Positions 24,898-35,187 of a stretch of DNA of 64,000 nucleotides are shown here, one piece after another. The position numbers were made by a program, and so were the translations under genes. The notes beneath the pieces were generated by a model. That model was not told the origin of the DNA. It saw only the letters and a list, made by a program, of their open reading frames with translations, and did not search any database. The stretch lies in the NCBI RefSeq assembly GCF_905220415.1, contig NC_059538.1:9920001-9984000 (forward strand), in the 5' to 3' direction. The DNA comes from Colias croceus (lineage: Eukaryota > Arthropoda > Insecta > Lepidoptera > Pieridae). The stretch's first letter is position 1; each line of letters opens with the position of its first letter.

Positions 24898-25001
24898 TAC
24901 CCGTGGTCCGCCCGCTATGACCCACTGGTGGGTCTACGGGTAATATTTTTTCCCCGTAGACCCACTGCTATAGAATGATATGACAGTGGGTCTACGGGCA
25001 C
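24898..25001. repeat. nested inverted repeats around GTGGGTCTACGGG
   Basis: GTGGGTCTACGGG occurs twice in + orientation (about 24929 and 24986) and its inverse once between them (about 24954). The first + copy and the inverse form a hairpin around TAATATTTTTT, and the inverse and the second + copy form another. It abuts the TTAA-flanked MITE to its right. Confidence 0.6.
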
Positions 25002-25010
25002 TTAATTTAA

Positions 25011-25176
25011 AGTAAGTGCTGATTTACACAGGGTCAGTAGACTTTAAACTGTTTACATAGACTTCAAGCCTCTGTACTGACTTCAAATCTGTTTACACAG
25101 GGTTTTTTTTCGGGTCAGCACTGATTTGCCTCGAATTTGTAGTCAGTTACTGACCCTGTGTAAATCAGCACTAACT
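25011..25176. mobile_element. 166-bp MITE flanked by TTAA
   Basis: Terminal inverted repeats of about 29 bp with one mismatch (AGTAAGTGCTGATTTACACA.. / ..CTGTGTAAATCAGCACTAACT), flanked on both sides by TTAA (25007-25010 and 25177-25180). A TTAA duplication is the hallmark of the piggyBac superfamily, but the TIR does not begin with the usual CCY, so that assignment is tentative. Confidence 0.65.
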
Positions 25177-25587
25177 TTAACCCGTTATTACGATTCCATC
25201 TAGACAGGGCAGGGTCGAACAGCTAGTTAAATTGAATATCATTGATGATAGATTTTCACTCTCAAAATAAATTCACAATAACAGCATGCTCTTATTGTCA
25301 AACCAATAAGGAATTATTCGTTTCATGCATAAAGTTAATGTCCTTTTGTTCAGTTAGTTCCTTTGGGATTAGTAAAGTAACTGTTAAAAATAAAATTAAG
25401 AAAAAACAGTGATATAGTGTATGCGATAACTGAAAGTTTAAAACAAACAGGAGCTTTATAAAGGTTGATAAACGTGCTTGAAGTCCTTGAAGTTTTGAAA
25501 TTGTTTATCTAAGTCATATGTTTGCTTTCTTACAACAATATTGGAGTTTGTGTGAGATCTCTACATTATACAATGTTATATAAGATA

Positions 25588-25821
25588 CTAGCTGCTCCGC
25601 GCCGTTTCACCCCTGTGGCTCCACTCCTGTTGGTCGTAGCGTGATGATATATAAGCCTATGGCCTTCTTCGATAAATGAGCTATCATACACCGAAAGAAT
25701 TTTTCAAATCGGACCAGTAGTTCCCGAGATTAGGTCGTTCAAACAAACAAACAAACTCGGGTTAACGAATCGTGACATAAATGCCTTTCGGAGTACTTAC
25801 GCTTTATAATATAAGTGTAGA
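25588..25821 (-). mobile_element. HLE-B copy carrying an extra 45-bp segment
   Basis: CTAG at 25588-25591 after A; GA at 25820-25821 before T. The usual HLE-B boxes are present (TGTTGGTCGTAGCGTGATGA, CGGACCAGTAGTTCCCGAGA, (CAAA)n). A segment at 25761-25805 is not seen in other HLE-B copies and matches 26860-26904 with one difference. Confidence 0.8.
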
Positions 25822-26859
25822 TACTTCTACTAAAATCGTATTTTACCAACATATTTCCGTTAAATCCTTATAATACGTGTGTGTATTTACAAAAATCAAG
25901 TGATATTTTAAACAAAATATGATCAGTTAAATACGTATAACTACTTGAGGGTAGCCGGTAGCTGCTACAAAAATCGAGTCATATTTTAAATATGAAATAT
26001 AATATGAAGTCATATTTTGCTTAAAAGCACTTAAAATATATGTATTCACTATTCAGTAATATACATATTACAATGATAACTGTTTCAAGATACATTCAAT
26101 TTAAACACTAGATCTTTCAGTATAGGTACCGTAATTTACTCTGAAGGCTTTACGACTTCCTTTAGAACCTTTCCGTTCCTATTCAACGACGACACGTTCT
26201 TTGTGGATCTGTCTTATTTTGCCCTAATTAATTCGTTCTTAAATATTTTCTATGGAACTTCTCATATAAAAGTGTTAATTACAGTAGGTAAAATTTTATT
26301 ATAAGCTGTAGAAACTTGCAAGTATTGATGGAAATCCGCACGTTCTGGTATTGTATTATGACCATGAGTACCTTTTTAAATATATAAATGCAGTATAAAA
26401 ATAATAGAATTATTTCTATATTGAATTACATTGCATAACACATATCAAACTTAGCTAAACATCTGGACAAACGAGAGCTTCATTTTTCACAATGGTACTT
26501 AATAATCGTTAGGTAGGTTATTTCTATATACAGCTTTGCTTTGTTTTAGAGCTATATATACTAACACACAATTATAAGCTGAGTGTGTAAGTTAAAGAAA
26601 TAAAGTTTAGACTTGCGTAACTTGGCCCGAGATAAAACGAAGTTTAACGCTGACAATGCATGCTCACTATCTGCTTAAAGTGTAATAGAGAAATACTTCT
26701 GTAATATATTCATAATTATTTGCTTTTTACACGTAATTTAGAAGCAGATCTAGGCCAGCCTTATTTCAGTCGTACAATCACATTAATTATGAGAACAGAG
26801 GCGTTCCATAATCGCATGAAATTTGGAACATTAAAAAGATTTTCAGTGTAATTGGCGTG

Positions 26860-26904
26860 GTTAACGAATCGTGACATAAATGCCTTTCAGAGTACTTACG
26901 CTTT
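26860..26904 (+). repeat. second copy of a 45-bp segment found in the HLE-B at 25588
   Basis: GTTAACGAATCGTGACATAA and the next 24 bases match 25761-25805 with a single G/A difference, outside any HLE context here. Confidence 0.85.
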
Positions 26905-27427
26905 GTGTTTCAAATTTCTAGCCAAAAAGGGTTTGGGAGTCTGAGCGGAATAAATGTGTCAAGTTTCGTTTAACTTATTTGAATCGAATCTGTGAATTGT
27001 ATGTAGCTTCAATGGGGATAAATTGATTGAGTTTACTGAATGTAGGTGTGAATGCGGCTTTGTCTTTATATTGCAGAGGAGCATAATTGGTATCAAAGTT
27101 TTTGCAACAAATTTTTCATTCATAGTATTATTGATTGGCCACAATTATTACATGACTTGTCTATAGATACTCTATCATTTTTTCACATTTCTCTTGTTTT
27201 TACCAGCATGTTTCCAAGGACATTTATCTAAAGAGAAAAGCCTATACCTTTGTTGTCCCTACTGATATTGCGAGACCTGCATACTAAGGGTGGCCAATTA
27301 TTTATTTTTATTTCTTTATTTCGGTGCCCATTTTAGGGATTAGTTCTGACGCACGTACCACTGTTAATGGCGACTTTTTCTTCTAATTCGTTTTGCTACG
27401 AAATAAAAAATACACGATAATTTAACA

Positions 27428-27624
27428 CTAGCTGCTGTTCCCCGCGGTTTCACCCGCATTGCTCTGGTCCTGTTGGTCTTAGCGTGATGATATATTATAG
27501 CCTATAGCCTTCCTCGATAAATGGGCTATCTAACACCGAAATAAACTTTCAATTTGGACTAATAGTTCCTGAGATTAGCGCGTTGAAACAAATAAACTCT
27601 ACAGCTTTATAATATTAGTATAGA
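27428..27624 (-). mobile_element. HLE-B copy
   Basis: CTAG at 27428-27431 after A, then CCCGCGGTTTCACCCGC, TGTTGGTCTTAGCGTGATGA, and the 5' end GCTTTATAATATTAGTATA before GA at 27623-27624, followed by T. Confidence 0.82.
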
Positions 27625-28185
27625 TTGGCAGTTCAATGTAATTATCACATACGAAACACATATGAATATAGTGATAATGAATCTGCATTCTGCAGTATAA
27701 ATACCTACATAAGATATTATGCATTAGTTCTTGCTACAAGACAAGGCTCAGGCCTTGTCTAAAAACATGCTTTAATTACATTACCGGTAGTGTACTCTGC
27801 TTTAATATTCCTAATGCTTGGAAACAGGCATTGTAGTCTAAAACGCTTGTAAAATGCGTGAATTTCTGGAATGTGTTCTGTTTTCGCAGTCGAGTGGATA
27901 CAGTCGTAGACTAAACGAACATTATTAAGCTGTGAATGTGCACATTGCAGATTCACTAAGTTTGAACGAGTTTAATCCATCACACTCAACTGTCATCGTT
28001 ATTTCATATCAATTTTTCTTAACACCCTCAGTTTTCGAGATATACTCAAAAAACCGGGAGTTTGAGTTTCTTGATGCTTCAAGTAAAAAAAGTTTTAACC
28101 TTGGACAAAAATTAAAAGAGACCTTTTTTGTAAAATAAAATTATCTTTTTTGTTTATTTAAACTATTTTTTTTGGAAAAAGTAAA

Positions 28186-28640
28186 GTTCGCGACTCATAT
28201 GCTACAACGCGTTTTTCGGAAGACGAAATGGCTCCTCCAGACTTCCGGTCATGCGGAAACCGGCAGATTTTGTATTTTTAGTAATTTTTAGATTATATTC
28301 TTCAAAATAGAAATAAAAAAAAATCGCGCTCGAGAATGCCGGATTAACGTTTTTTTTTACAAGTTCGCGACCCTATAACTCGGCGGCGTCAAGGACTTAT
28401 GGTCAGATTAGTTAAAATTAGCCTTAAAACACTAAAATCAACCCCCAATATCTTAATCTGACGCGCTCGAGTATTTCAGACTATCGTTTTTTTTTACTAA
28501 TCTGATCGTCTATCCTAGGCGCGCGTCACTACATATAGAGCTAAATAGTTAACAAGGTTGTTCTATTAGGTCTAAGGTATCTCTCATATCTTAAACTGCC
28601 ACGCTCGAGTATTACAGAAAATTCCCCTCTTCGCCTCCCT
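28186..28640. repeat. decayed tandem repeat, period about 137 bp
   Basis: The motif (G/A)CGCTCGAG recurs at 28326, 28463 and 28601 (spacings 137 and 138). The first two are followed at a similar distance by CGTTTTTTTTTAC. The second and third also share ATATCTTAA upstream. A partial earlier unit may start near 28186 (AGTTCGCGAC, repeated near 28363). GC-richer than its surroundings. Confidence 0.5.
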
Positions 28641-29916
28641 ATCTAGAAGCTATAATCGACAATATTATCATGATTAACTTAAACAATATTAGATTGCAGG
28701 AAGTGAAAAAATAGTCAAACTTTTATGTGCAGTCTTACTAAATGACTTGTGATAATACACGTTCCGTATAGCTAAAATTTTACGTCTATTTTTAACTCGA
28801 TTTCTTAATTTATAAGGTAATTATCTGCTTATAATGCACTTTCTTGTACGTGCTCTGACTTGTTTATGACTAAAAGTTCAGCATTTCATGCAACGGAATA
28901 CTGCGTAAATTTGTGTTAATACCTAAACAGTTTTTACGACTCAGCGCAGATTGCCAACAAAACCGGGGAGACGTGTCATACGAGCCCTATTAAAGGTAAA
29001 GTGTGTTCTTTATTTTCATGTGCATATTCATATACCCCATATTAAACACAGACACGCCTAAATAGGTCACGTTCTTTCTTTAGAGGTAACTTTAAGCAAG
29101 CATTAACAATATTTTGGGACGCTTGTTTGGCAAAAAATATTAAACTGTCGAGATTTTTTATAGGAAAAGAATTTAACAAAAAGGAAGAAATGTTCTATGG
29201 TACGATATTGCCTATTGGCTACACTGAGTCGATATTGGACGATTGGATTGAAAAATATTTACGAATACAAAATACCAAAGTATTACTTGTACAGTATAAT
29301 TTATCTGTGGTATTAACTTAGTAGGCAATCTATCTTAGTTATTAGATAAATCTTTAATTTTGCCTAATTTGAGACGGGGTGAGTTGAAAATTACAGTCAT
29401 ATTTAATTACTGATATGGTTATTTTATTTGATTATTTTTACTTAGTACAATCAAAATAAAACTGAAAAACGGGAGCTTAAAACTAGGATGCAGTTAAAAT
29501 GCGAATTATTCATAAATTCTTTTTTTCACGTCGCTTTATATAATCCTGTCACAAGCAGTCTGCGCTATGAAATCGTTCTTACAAAATTGCAATGAAATAA
29601 AAACATATTTAAAATAAGGGTATATTTTTGTAGAATCATTTTTTTGGGTCTTTGTGGATTTGAAGATGCGATAAAATTCCAGTTTATTATAATATGCATA
29701 ATGCAGTTACTGAATCAATCTGGATTGCTAAAGATATAAAACAATCATAATAATTTAATTTTACTAAATCATAAGCCATAAAGATTAGGCTGATATAGAT
29801 TCATAAGATTAACACTATTTTTCTACATAACTGCAATTGAGCCTTCTTAAATAAATATGCAAAAGTCCGTACATGTGAAAAAATAAAACGCAATTCCTTC
29901 TGAGATTTTATTAGAG

Positions 29917-30036
29917 CACTAACCGCGGTTTCACCCGCGTGGCTCCCCTCCTGTTGGTCTTATCGTGATGACATAATATAACCTATAGCGCGTTCAAACA
30001 AACAAACAAACTCTTCAGCTTTATAATATTAGTATA
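29917..30036 (-). mobile_element. HLE-B copy, internally deleted
   Basis: It has AACCGCGGTTTCACCCGCG, TGTTGGTCTTATCGTGATGA, then jumps to GCGCGTTCAAACAAACAAAC and CAGCTTTATAATATTAGTAT. About 80 bases of the usual middle are missing. Confidence 0.72.
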
Positions 30037-30701
30037 TTTACGGAACCCACGAGTCCAATTCACAATAAACACATTACATAAAATGTTGCTGAAGCCTTTT
30101 TATTTTAAGATTATAATCACGACTTGCACCTCAAGTGACATATTATTTGCATAATTACTTCACTAAATTTCACATTAACCTTGACACTACATTTTTCGTG
30201 GTCTCTTGTTCGTATTTTTACACTAAATTACGTTCTTCTATTGTATTACAAGACAAGGACGTAATTTACGAGTTTTGTGTTGTACTTAGAATCCGGAATT
30301 ATTTCTACATAGCTATTATAGTAGACAGTGGAAAGGACTACTGAGAAGGCCACGCTTTTCTTTGTTCAATTTTCTTTAAAGTTTAGTTTGTTAAAGATCA
30401 CACAATGTCCTCCTAAACGTTTAAACTCATGAATATTTATCTATCTTCAAGTAGCAACTCAATCTTTGATAGTCTGTTAGATTGTTAACCAAAATAATTT
30501 CCCTGTGTATTAAAAGCAAGCTATGAAGGTTGTACAAAATATTCACATATCTGAGTATCGCTGACAAAGCTGACATCCCACGCGACTCGTTTCATGGCGT
30601 TCTTTGAAATCATTCAGCCTATTTTGAAACGTGGGCGTTGCATTGATGGGACGTTCGACAAAGATTCCGTTTTGAGAGTCGTTTATTTTTGGTGTATTTT
30701 T

Positions 30702-30954
30702 AGGGTTCCGTACCGAATCGGTAAAACGGGATCCCATTAGTGAGACTTCGTTGTCTGTCTGTTTGCCTCCAGGCTGTATCTCATAAACCGTGATAGCTAG
30801 AAAGCTGAAATTTTCACAAATGATGTATTTCCGTTGCCGCTATAACAAGAAGTACTAAAAATTAAAAAATATAGGTATACATTAAGGGGGGGGGGGGTCC
30901 CCATAGTACGGAACCCTTCGTGCGCGAGTCCGACTCGCACTTGGCCGGTTTTTT
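30702..30954 (+). repeat. dispersed repeat with GGGTTCCGTAC / GTACGGAACCC ends
   Basis: It starts AGGGTTCCGTACCGAATCGG, has a GTCTGTCTG box, a poly-G run near 30887-30898, then TAGTACGGAACCCTTCGTGC and ACTTGGCCGGTTTTTT. I recognise this as a very common lepidopteran repeat, but do not assign it to a class. Confidence 0.65.
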
Positions 30955-31215
30955 GTCTGTGATGTCTAGATGGTAATTGGCTAAATCGACGGACAATTGT
31001 ACAGAATAAAACATTCAAGTGTGAAAAAGTTTCCGTAAATGGGGTCACGCTCCAAACAGTCTCCTGGAAATAGGAGAAAACTTATTACCTAAAAAGAACA
31101 TTAGGACCATTCGGTTTAAGGCCGGCAATAAGTGTTATAATAAGATATTGTTTTGGATACGTCTGGGCTGCTTCTCTGTGACATAACATTTAATGCAATG
31201 ACATAATATAGTAAA

Positions 31216-31450
31216 CTAGGTTTCCTCCCGCGGCTTTGCCCGCGCAGTCAAAGAAAAACCCGCAAAGTTCCCGTTCCCGTGGGATTTCCGGGATTGCTTT
31301 ATTATCCCGGGATAAAAAGTAGCGTATGTCCTTTCTCGGGTATCAAAATATCTCCACACCAAATTTCATGAAAATTGGTTCAGTAGTTTAGGCGTGATTG
31401 AGTAACAGACAGACAGACAGAGTTACTTTCGCATTTATAATATTAGTATG
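31216..31450 (-). mobile_element. HLE-A copy
   Basis: CTAG at 31216-31219 after A, GC-rich 3' segment, GGCGTGATTGAGTAACAG, (GACA)n and CGCATTTATAATATTAGTAT at the 5' end. Resembles the 1688 copy closely. Confidence 0.82.
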
Positions 31451-31481
31451 GTTTGCGCTACATAATGAGATATTCATTTAG

Positions 31482-32415
31482 CATGGGCCTAGCCACGGTG
31501 GGGCAGGGTGGGGCGCTTGCCCCACTCTAGCTTTGACCTGGAAGGTAGGTAGATACCTAACCAAATCTAAAAATTGAAGTACCTACTAACTACTAAGCTT
31601 AATATCCGTAAGAAAATTCACACTCGATTCTCGAAAGTCGACAGGCGACACAGAAAATGCGACCTTTATAATTAGTATTATTTACCTCTAAATTGACTGA
31701 CTATTATAACAACTAACAAGTGTCATACGCCCAGCGACCAAACGGCTGAAGATTTTTGGATCTATTTCGTGGTGTGGTAGGTGAACAATAAGGTGTTTTG
31801 AATAAGAATAATTCGAATAACGAATTACACACGAAAAAAGAAAATAGCTGAGGCTTGTTACATGAACTGTAAGAAAAAAGAGTATAGTACCCCAATTAGT
31901 TGCCCCACTAACTTATCCAATTTCACTTTTGTTGTGTTACACGTTCTACAACTCACTGATACTTTTTACTTTACACTTTTTTTTCTAGTGCCTACACTAG
32001 AAAAAATGCATACGCGAATGCCTTCGCGAATGCCATCGCAAATGCCTTCGCAAATGCCTTCGCGAATGCCATCGCGAATGCCTTCGCAAATGCCTTCGCG
32101 AATGCCTTCGCAAATGCCTTCGCGAATGCCTTCGCCAATGCCTTCGCGAATGCGTTCGCAAATGCCTTTGCAAATGACATCGCAAATGCCTTCGCGAATG
32201 CCTTCGCAAATGTCTTCGCAAATGCCTTCGCGAGTGCCTCCGCGAATGCCTTCGCGAATGCCTTCGCGAATGCCTTCACAAATGCCTTCGCAAATGCCTT
32301 CGCGAGTGCCTTCGTGAATGCCTTCGTGAATGCCTTCGCAAATGCCTTCGCAAATGCCTAAATATTATTTTTTATTGTTGCCCCACCTTGAGCCCATGGC
32401 CTAGCTACGCCCATG
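31482..32415. mobile_element. non-autonomous TIR element carrying a minisatellite
   Basis: It is bounded by imperfect inverted ends: CATGGGCCTAGCCAC..GGTGGGGCA at the left, and TGCCCCACC..TAGCTACGCCCATG at the right. The right end has about 14 extra bases between the two conserved blocks. A third TTGCCCCAC lies inside at about 31903. There is no transposase; about 345 bp of the interior is a 12-bp tandem array. No clear target-site duplication was seen, so the superfamily is unknown. Confidence 0.6.
32013..32358. repeat. 12-bp minisatellite, about 29 units (GCGAATGCCTTC)
   Basis: Units follow the consensus CGCGAATGCCTT, with A/G variation (TCGCGAAT versus TCGCAAAT) and rare changes (GTGCCTC, GACATC). 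The unit length is a multiple of three, so several frames on both strands stay open (a + frame repeating Met-Pro-Ser-Arg/Gln, a − frame repeating Ala-Phe-Ala-Lys). I judge these frames to be a by-product of the repeat, not genes. Confidence 0.92.
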
Positions 32416-33998
32416 TCATCTAGTCTTAATTATTTACGATTTAATTCATCTAATTAATGTTATGACTTACAAGGACTTATTACATGATAAACGTTATTAT
32501 GAACGAAATGAACTAGAAACGTTTTACATAAATAAACTCATTTTGCACGCTTCCGTGAATATGCGCTGAGAATGAATTATTTTTCCAATTCGTTGGATCC
32601 TTGTATAATAATGGATATACTTGAGCATAATAAATTGGAACACTTAATTTCTGAAAAATTCATATTCAATCGCATTAATTTCACGATTAAAATTATTAAT
32701 GATCTGTTATTATTCTACTTAATTACAGAATGTAATTAAGTAGAATAATAACAATATGATTTTATCGTATCTGAAGTTAATTAATCATTTTATTCCCACG
32801 TTAAAATGTACAAATGTTGTTCTCTTCAACATGATTACATTAAACGTATTATTTGTTTGTTTTACAATTTTAACTTTTTCGAATTTTCTAAATAGAATTT
32901 GTTTGTATATGTATTGTTTGAACAGTGCGAACTCAAATATAATACGTATATCAAAATTAACAACACAATCTGCGTACCTTGGAGTAAGTTACATAAAATA
33001 ATATGTAACTCTTATCAAAAGTTCCTGATCTGGATTAGATAATCGTTTGACCCAGTTTTATCAAGCTCAACAGCCACGTGCTCACGCTTATCAAACTCCA
33101 CCGTTTCTTGAAAAGTAGGAGCTATTAAAGGAACTAAACAACATCACAAAACGCTCAACACGTGCGCAGTTTACGATCTCAAGGACCGTGCCCGTAGTCA
33201 TTTCCATTCCAATTCCCGTTATCCCGTCTTCAAGGATATAGGATGCAGTTTACGACTTTGCATATCAAGACTATATTGCAGTGTGGGTAATGAAGCATAT
33301 TTTTCAATGGTCATAAAGGTTTACAGCCGGATAATCGTTTTACAGTTGAAGATACTAAAATACTATTTTTCATCGTTCTATACAGTCGTAAAACATGCAT
33401 AATGTCATATTATTTTGTAGAGCTGATACTATGATCTACATATTTATTAAATTCAATCGTTATACCAATAAAACTGACGATGGCACGTAACAATTACATT
33501 TGCAGTAACGAATTAAGGTATTTGTGTTTTCACAATCGTTCTCTTTAGGAAAGGGGTTTAGATAATGAATTTCCTTGTACTTTGCGGAGAGGAAAAACTA
33601 ATTACCACTGGCACTTCTCGTAGATTTCCTTTTCCCGCCAGATAGAGCTTACGTGGACTTTTGTTCTTTTTAAGTGAATCCGCAAGAAGCTATTTTAAGA
33701 CAGCGCCTTGATGTGTAATGAAAATTTTCTCGGTTAGACTCTGGTACTAGGAATTCAATATCGTTTAATTCTATTTTAAAGAACAGAAAATTGTGTTTTA
33801 TATATACAAATTTATTTTTATAGTTCAACAAAAAATTTCAATGAAATTCTTTTATCTTTACAGATAAATAAACTTCGGAGATGAAATATTGACCGGCAAA
33901 ATGCTTCAAGACAGAATAACTTAACATCATTTGAACGTGATATACGATGACAAAATTTATCTATCCGGCGTTGCAGCGATGTCATAAATTTTCCTGCT
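32416..33998. other. region upstream of the receptor coding start
   Basis: AT-rich; includes the perfect hairpin at 32705-32753 and an 81-codon frame at 32756-33001 of no recognised family. The 5' UTR and promoter of the receptor should lie here or further upstream; I see no distinct TATA/Inr pair to name. Confidence 0.4.
32705..32753. repeat. perfect hairpin, 22-bp arms
   Basis: Arms 32705-32726 (TGTTATTATTCTACTTAATT..) and 32732-32753 are exact inverses around a 5-base loop AGAAT. Confidence 0.85.
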
Positions 33999-34650
33999 AT
34001 GACTAATATCACCTCCGAACAGCTTGAAGATTTCAAATGCAGACTCATCACGGGCCCCAGCTGTTCGGATGAAATAATATCTGGACTCGAATGTACAGGA
34101 AACGCTTCCTCCCTCTACAACTGTGAGTTAAACTTGGACATTCAAAATGAAACTTCATACACGTGCATTAAGTGCTTCAATAACAGCATGGGAAATAGCA
34201 GCGACTATACTCCGTGCGATTTTAGATTCAAGTTAAACCTCATGACTGCGGTTTTCGAGAGTGCATTGAAAAACATGTGGTTACGGATACCGGATTGGAG
34301 CGCGTGTAATCAGAACAGTCTGGTTTGTTTTCCAAATTCGATTCGGACGTTGTACATTGACGTGTCTGATGATAGTGTTAACAATAGTGCGTTAGAAAGT
34401 TATCAGTGTACGTGGGACTATGGAAATGCTACGGATGTAGCGATCGGTACTCCGAAATACGAATGGACGTTTTTGTTTGTGATATTATTTATAGTAGCGG
34501 GTGGCGTGGGCAATATTTTAGTGTGTTTGGCTGTGTGTCTCGATAAAAGGTTGCAGAATGTGACGAACTATTTTCTGCTGTCGTTGGCGATAGCTGATCT
34601 GCTAGTCAGTTTATTTGTTATGCCAATGGGTGCAATTCCTGGGTTTTTAG
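33999..34650 (+). CDS. 5-HT2-type serotonin receptor, exon 1: ectodomain, TM1, TM2
   Basis: This is the first in-frame ATG after a TGA at 33948-33950. Residues 1-155 form a long extracellular N-terminus with ten cysteines (14, 22, 32, 42, 56, 59, 73, 103, 110, 137) and seven N-glycosylation sequons (N3, 35, 50, 61, 66, 128, 143); no cleavable signal peptide is visible. TM1 is about 156-180 with the class A GN pair (GGVGNILV, N172). The loop KRLQNVTNYF leads to TM2 (SLAIADLLVSLFVMPMGAIP) with the conserved Asp at 200. The exon ends one base into Gly218 at GGTAAGT. TM sequences closely match insect 5-HT2 receptors, Gq-coupled serotonin receptors of neurons and other tissues; assignment to the 2A or 2B paralogue is not made. 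The start is plausible but has not been tested against a transcript. Confidence 0.92.
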
Positions 34651-35084
34651 GTAAGTAATTTATAATTATTTTATAACTAGGTATATACTGAAAAACTGTT
34701 AGCTGAGTATCTGTTTCGTTGAAAGTGCTTCTTCATCTTAATAACTACTTAACCGATTTGTTATCTTTCACCAATAGTAAGCTTCATTATTCGCAAGTGA
34801 CACGTGCTATATATTTTTTCGGGGTCAACCCAGACGGAGTCGGGGTAAAGCAGTTAGTTATGCGTAGTCACTTGTTGTAGATCAGATAAATTTTTAAGAA
34901 GAAAACATCAAGATGGCAATTTATTGTTAAATCATATTTTCGATTGAGTTATAAACCATTTCAAGATATACGTATCGTTCATCATTTTGGGTTAGTAAAT
35001 GAGCGGATTTTTTCATTGACTTCTAAAAAAACAAGGTTAATACTTCAACACCAAACGTTTCCACAAAATAAACTCCATTCCCAG
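34651..35084 (+). other. receptor intron 1
   Basis: 434 bp, GTAAGT..CCCAG, AT-rich, no repeat recognised. Confidence 0.9.
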
Positions 35085-35187
35085 GATACTGGCCGCTGGG
35101 CGTGGTGTGGTGTAACGTGTACGTGACGTGTGACGTGCTGGCCTGTTCCGCTAGCATCATGCACATGTGCTTTATCAGTATCGGCAG
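35085..35187 (+). CDS. 5-HT2-type serotonin receptor, exon 2: ECL1 and TM3
   Basis: After the CCCAG acceptor the frame continues GYWPLGVVWCNVYVTCDVLA and CSASIMHMCFISIGR. Cys227 is the TM3 end of the conserved extracellular disulfide. Asp234 is the amine-binding aspartate of TM3 (3.32), which pairs with the amine of serotonin. The end of TM3 reads S-I-G-R and Tyr from the next exon, so the usual D/E of the DRY motif is Gly here while Arg252 and Tyr253 are kept. The exon ends after AG of the Arg codon at GCAG/GTATTT. Intron 1 is 434 bp. Confidence 0.93.

Larger units (their letters stand above)
26905..31215. other. intergenic region without a recognised gene
   Basis: It contains two HLE-B copies, a decayed 137-bp periodic repeat (28186-28640) and a dispersed repeat with GGGTTCCGTAC ends (30702-30954). 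Open frames of 60-70 codons (27759-27956, 29127-29321, 30543-30737) were inspected; none is recognisable. Confidence 0.4.

Noticed and set aside
27759..27956. 65-codon − strand frame (QCAHSQLNNVRLVYDCIHST..)
   Set aside because: Looked mildly protein-like, but no family, start context or splice sites support it.
29127..29321. 64-codon + strand frame beginning at TTG
   Set aside because: No ATG start, no recognised motif and no neighbouring exon.
31992..32317. Long ORFs on both strands rich in Met-Pro-Ser or Ala-Phe-Ala-Lys
   Set aside because: They are translations of the 12-bp minisatellite; any array with a unit length divisible by three gives such frames.
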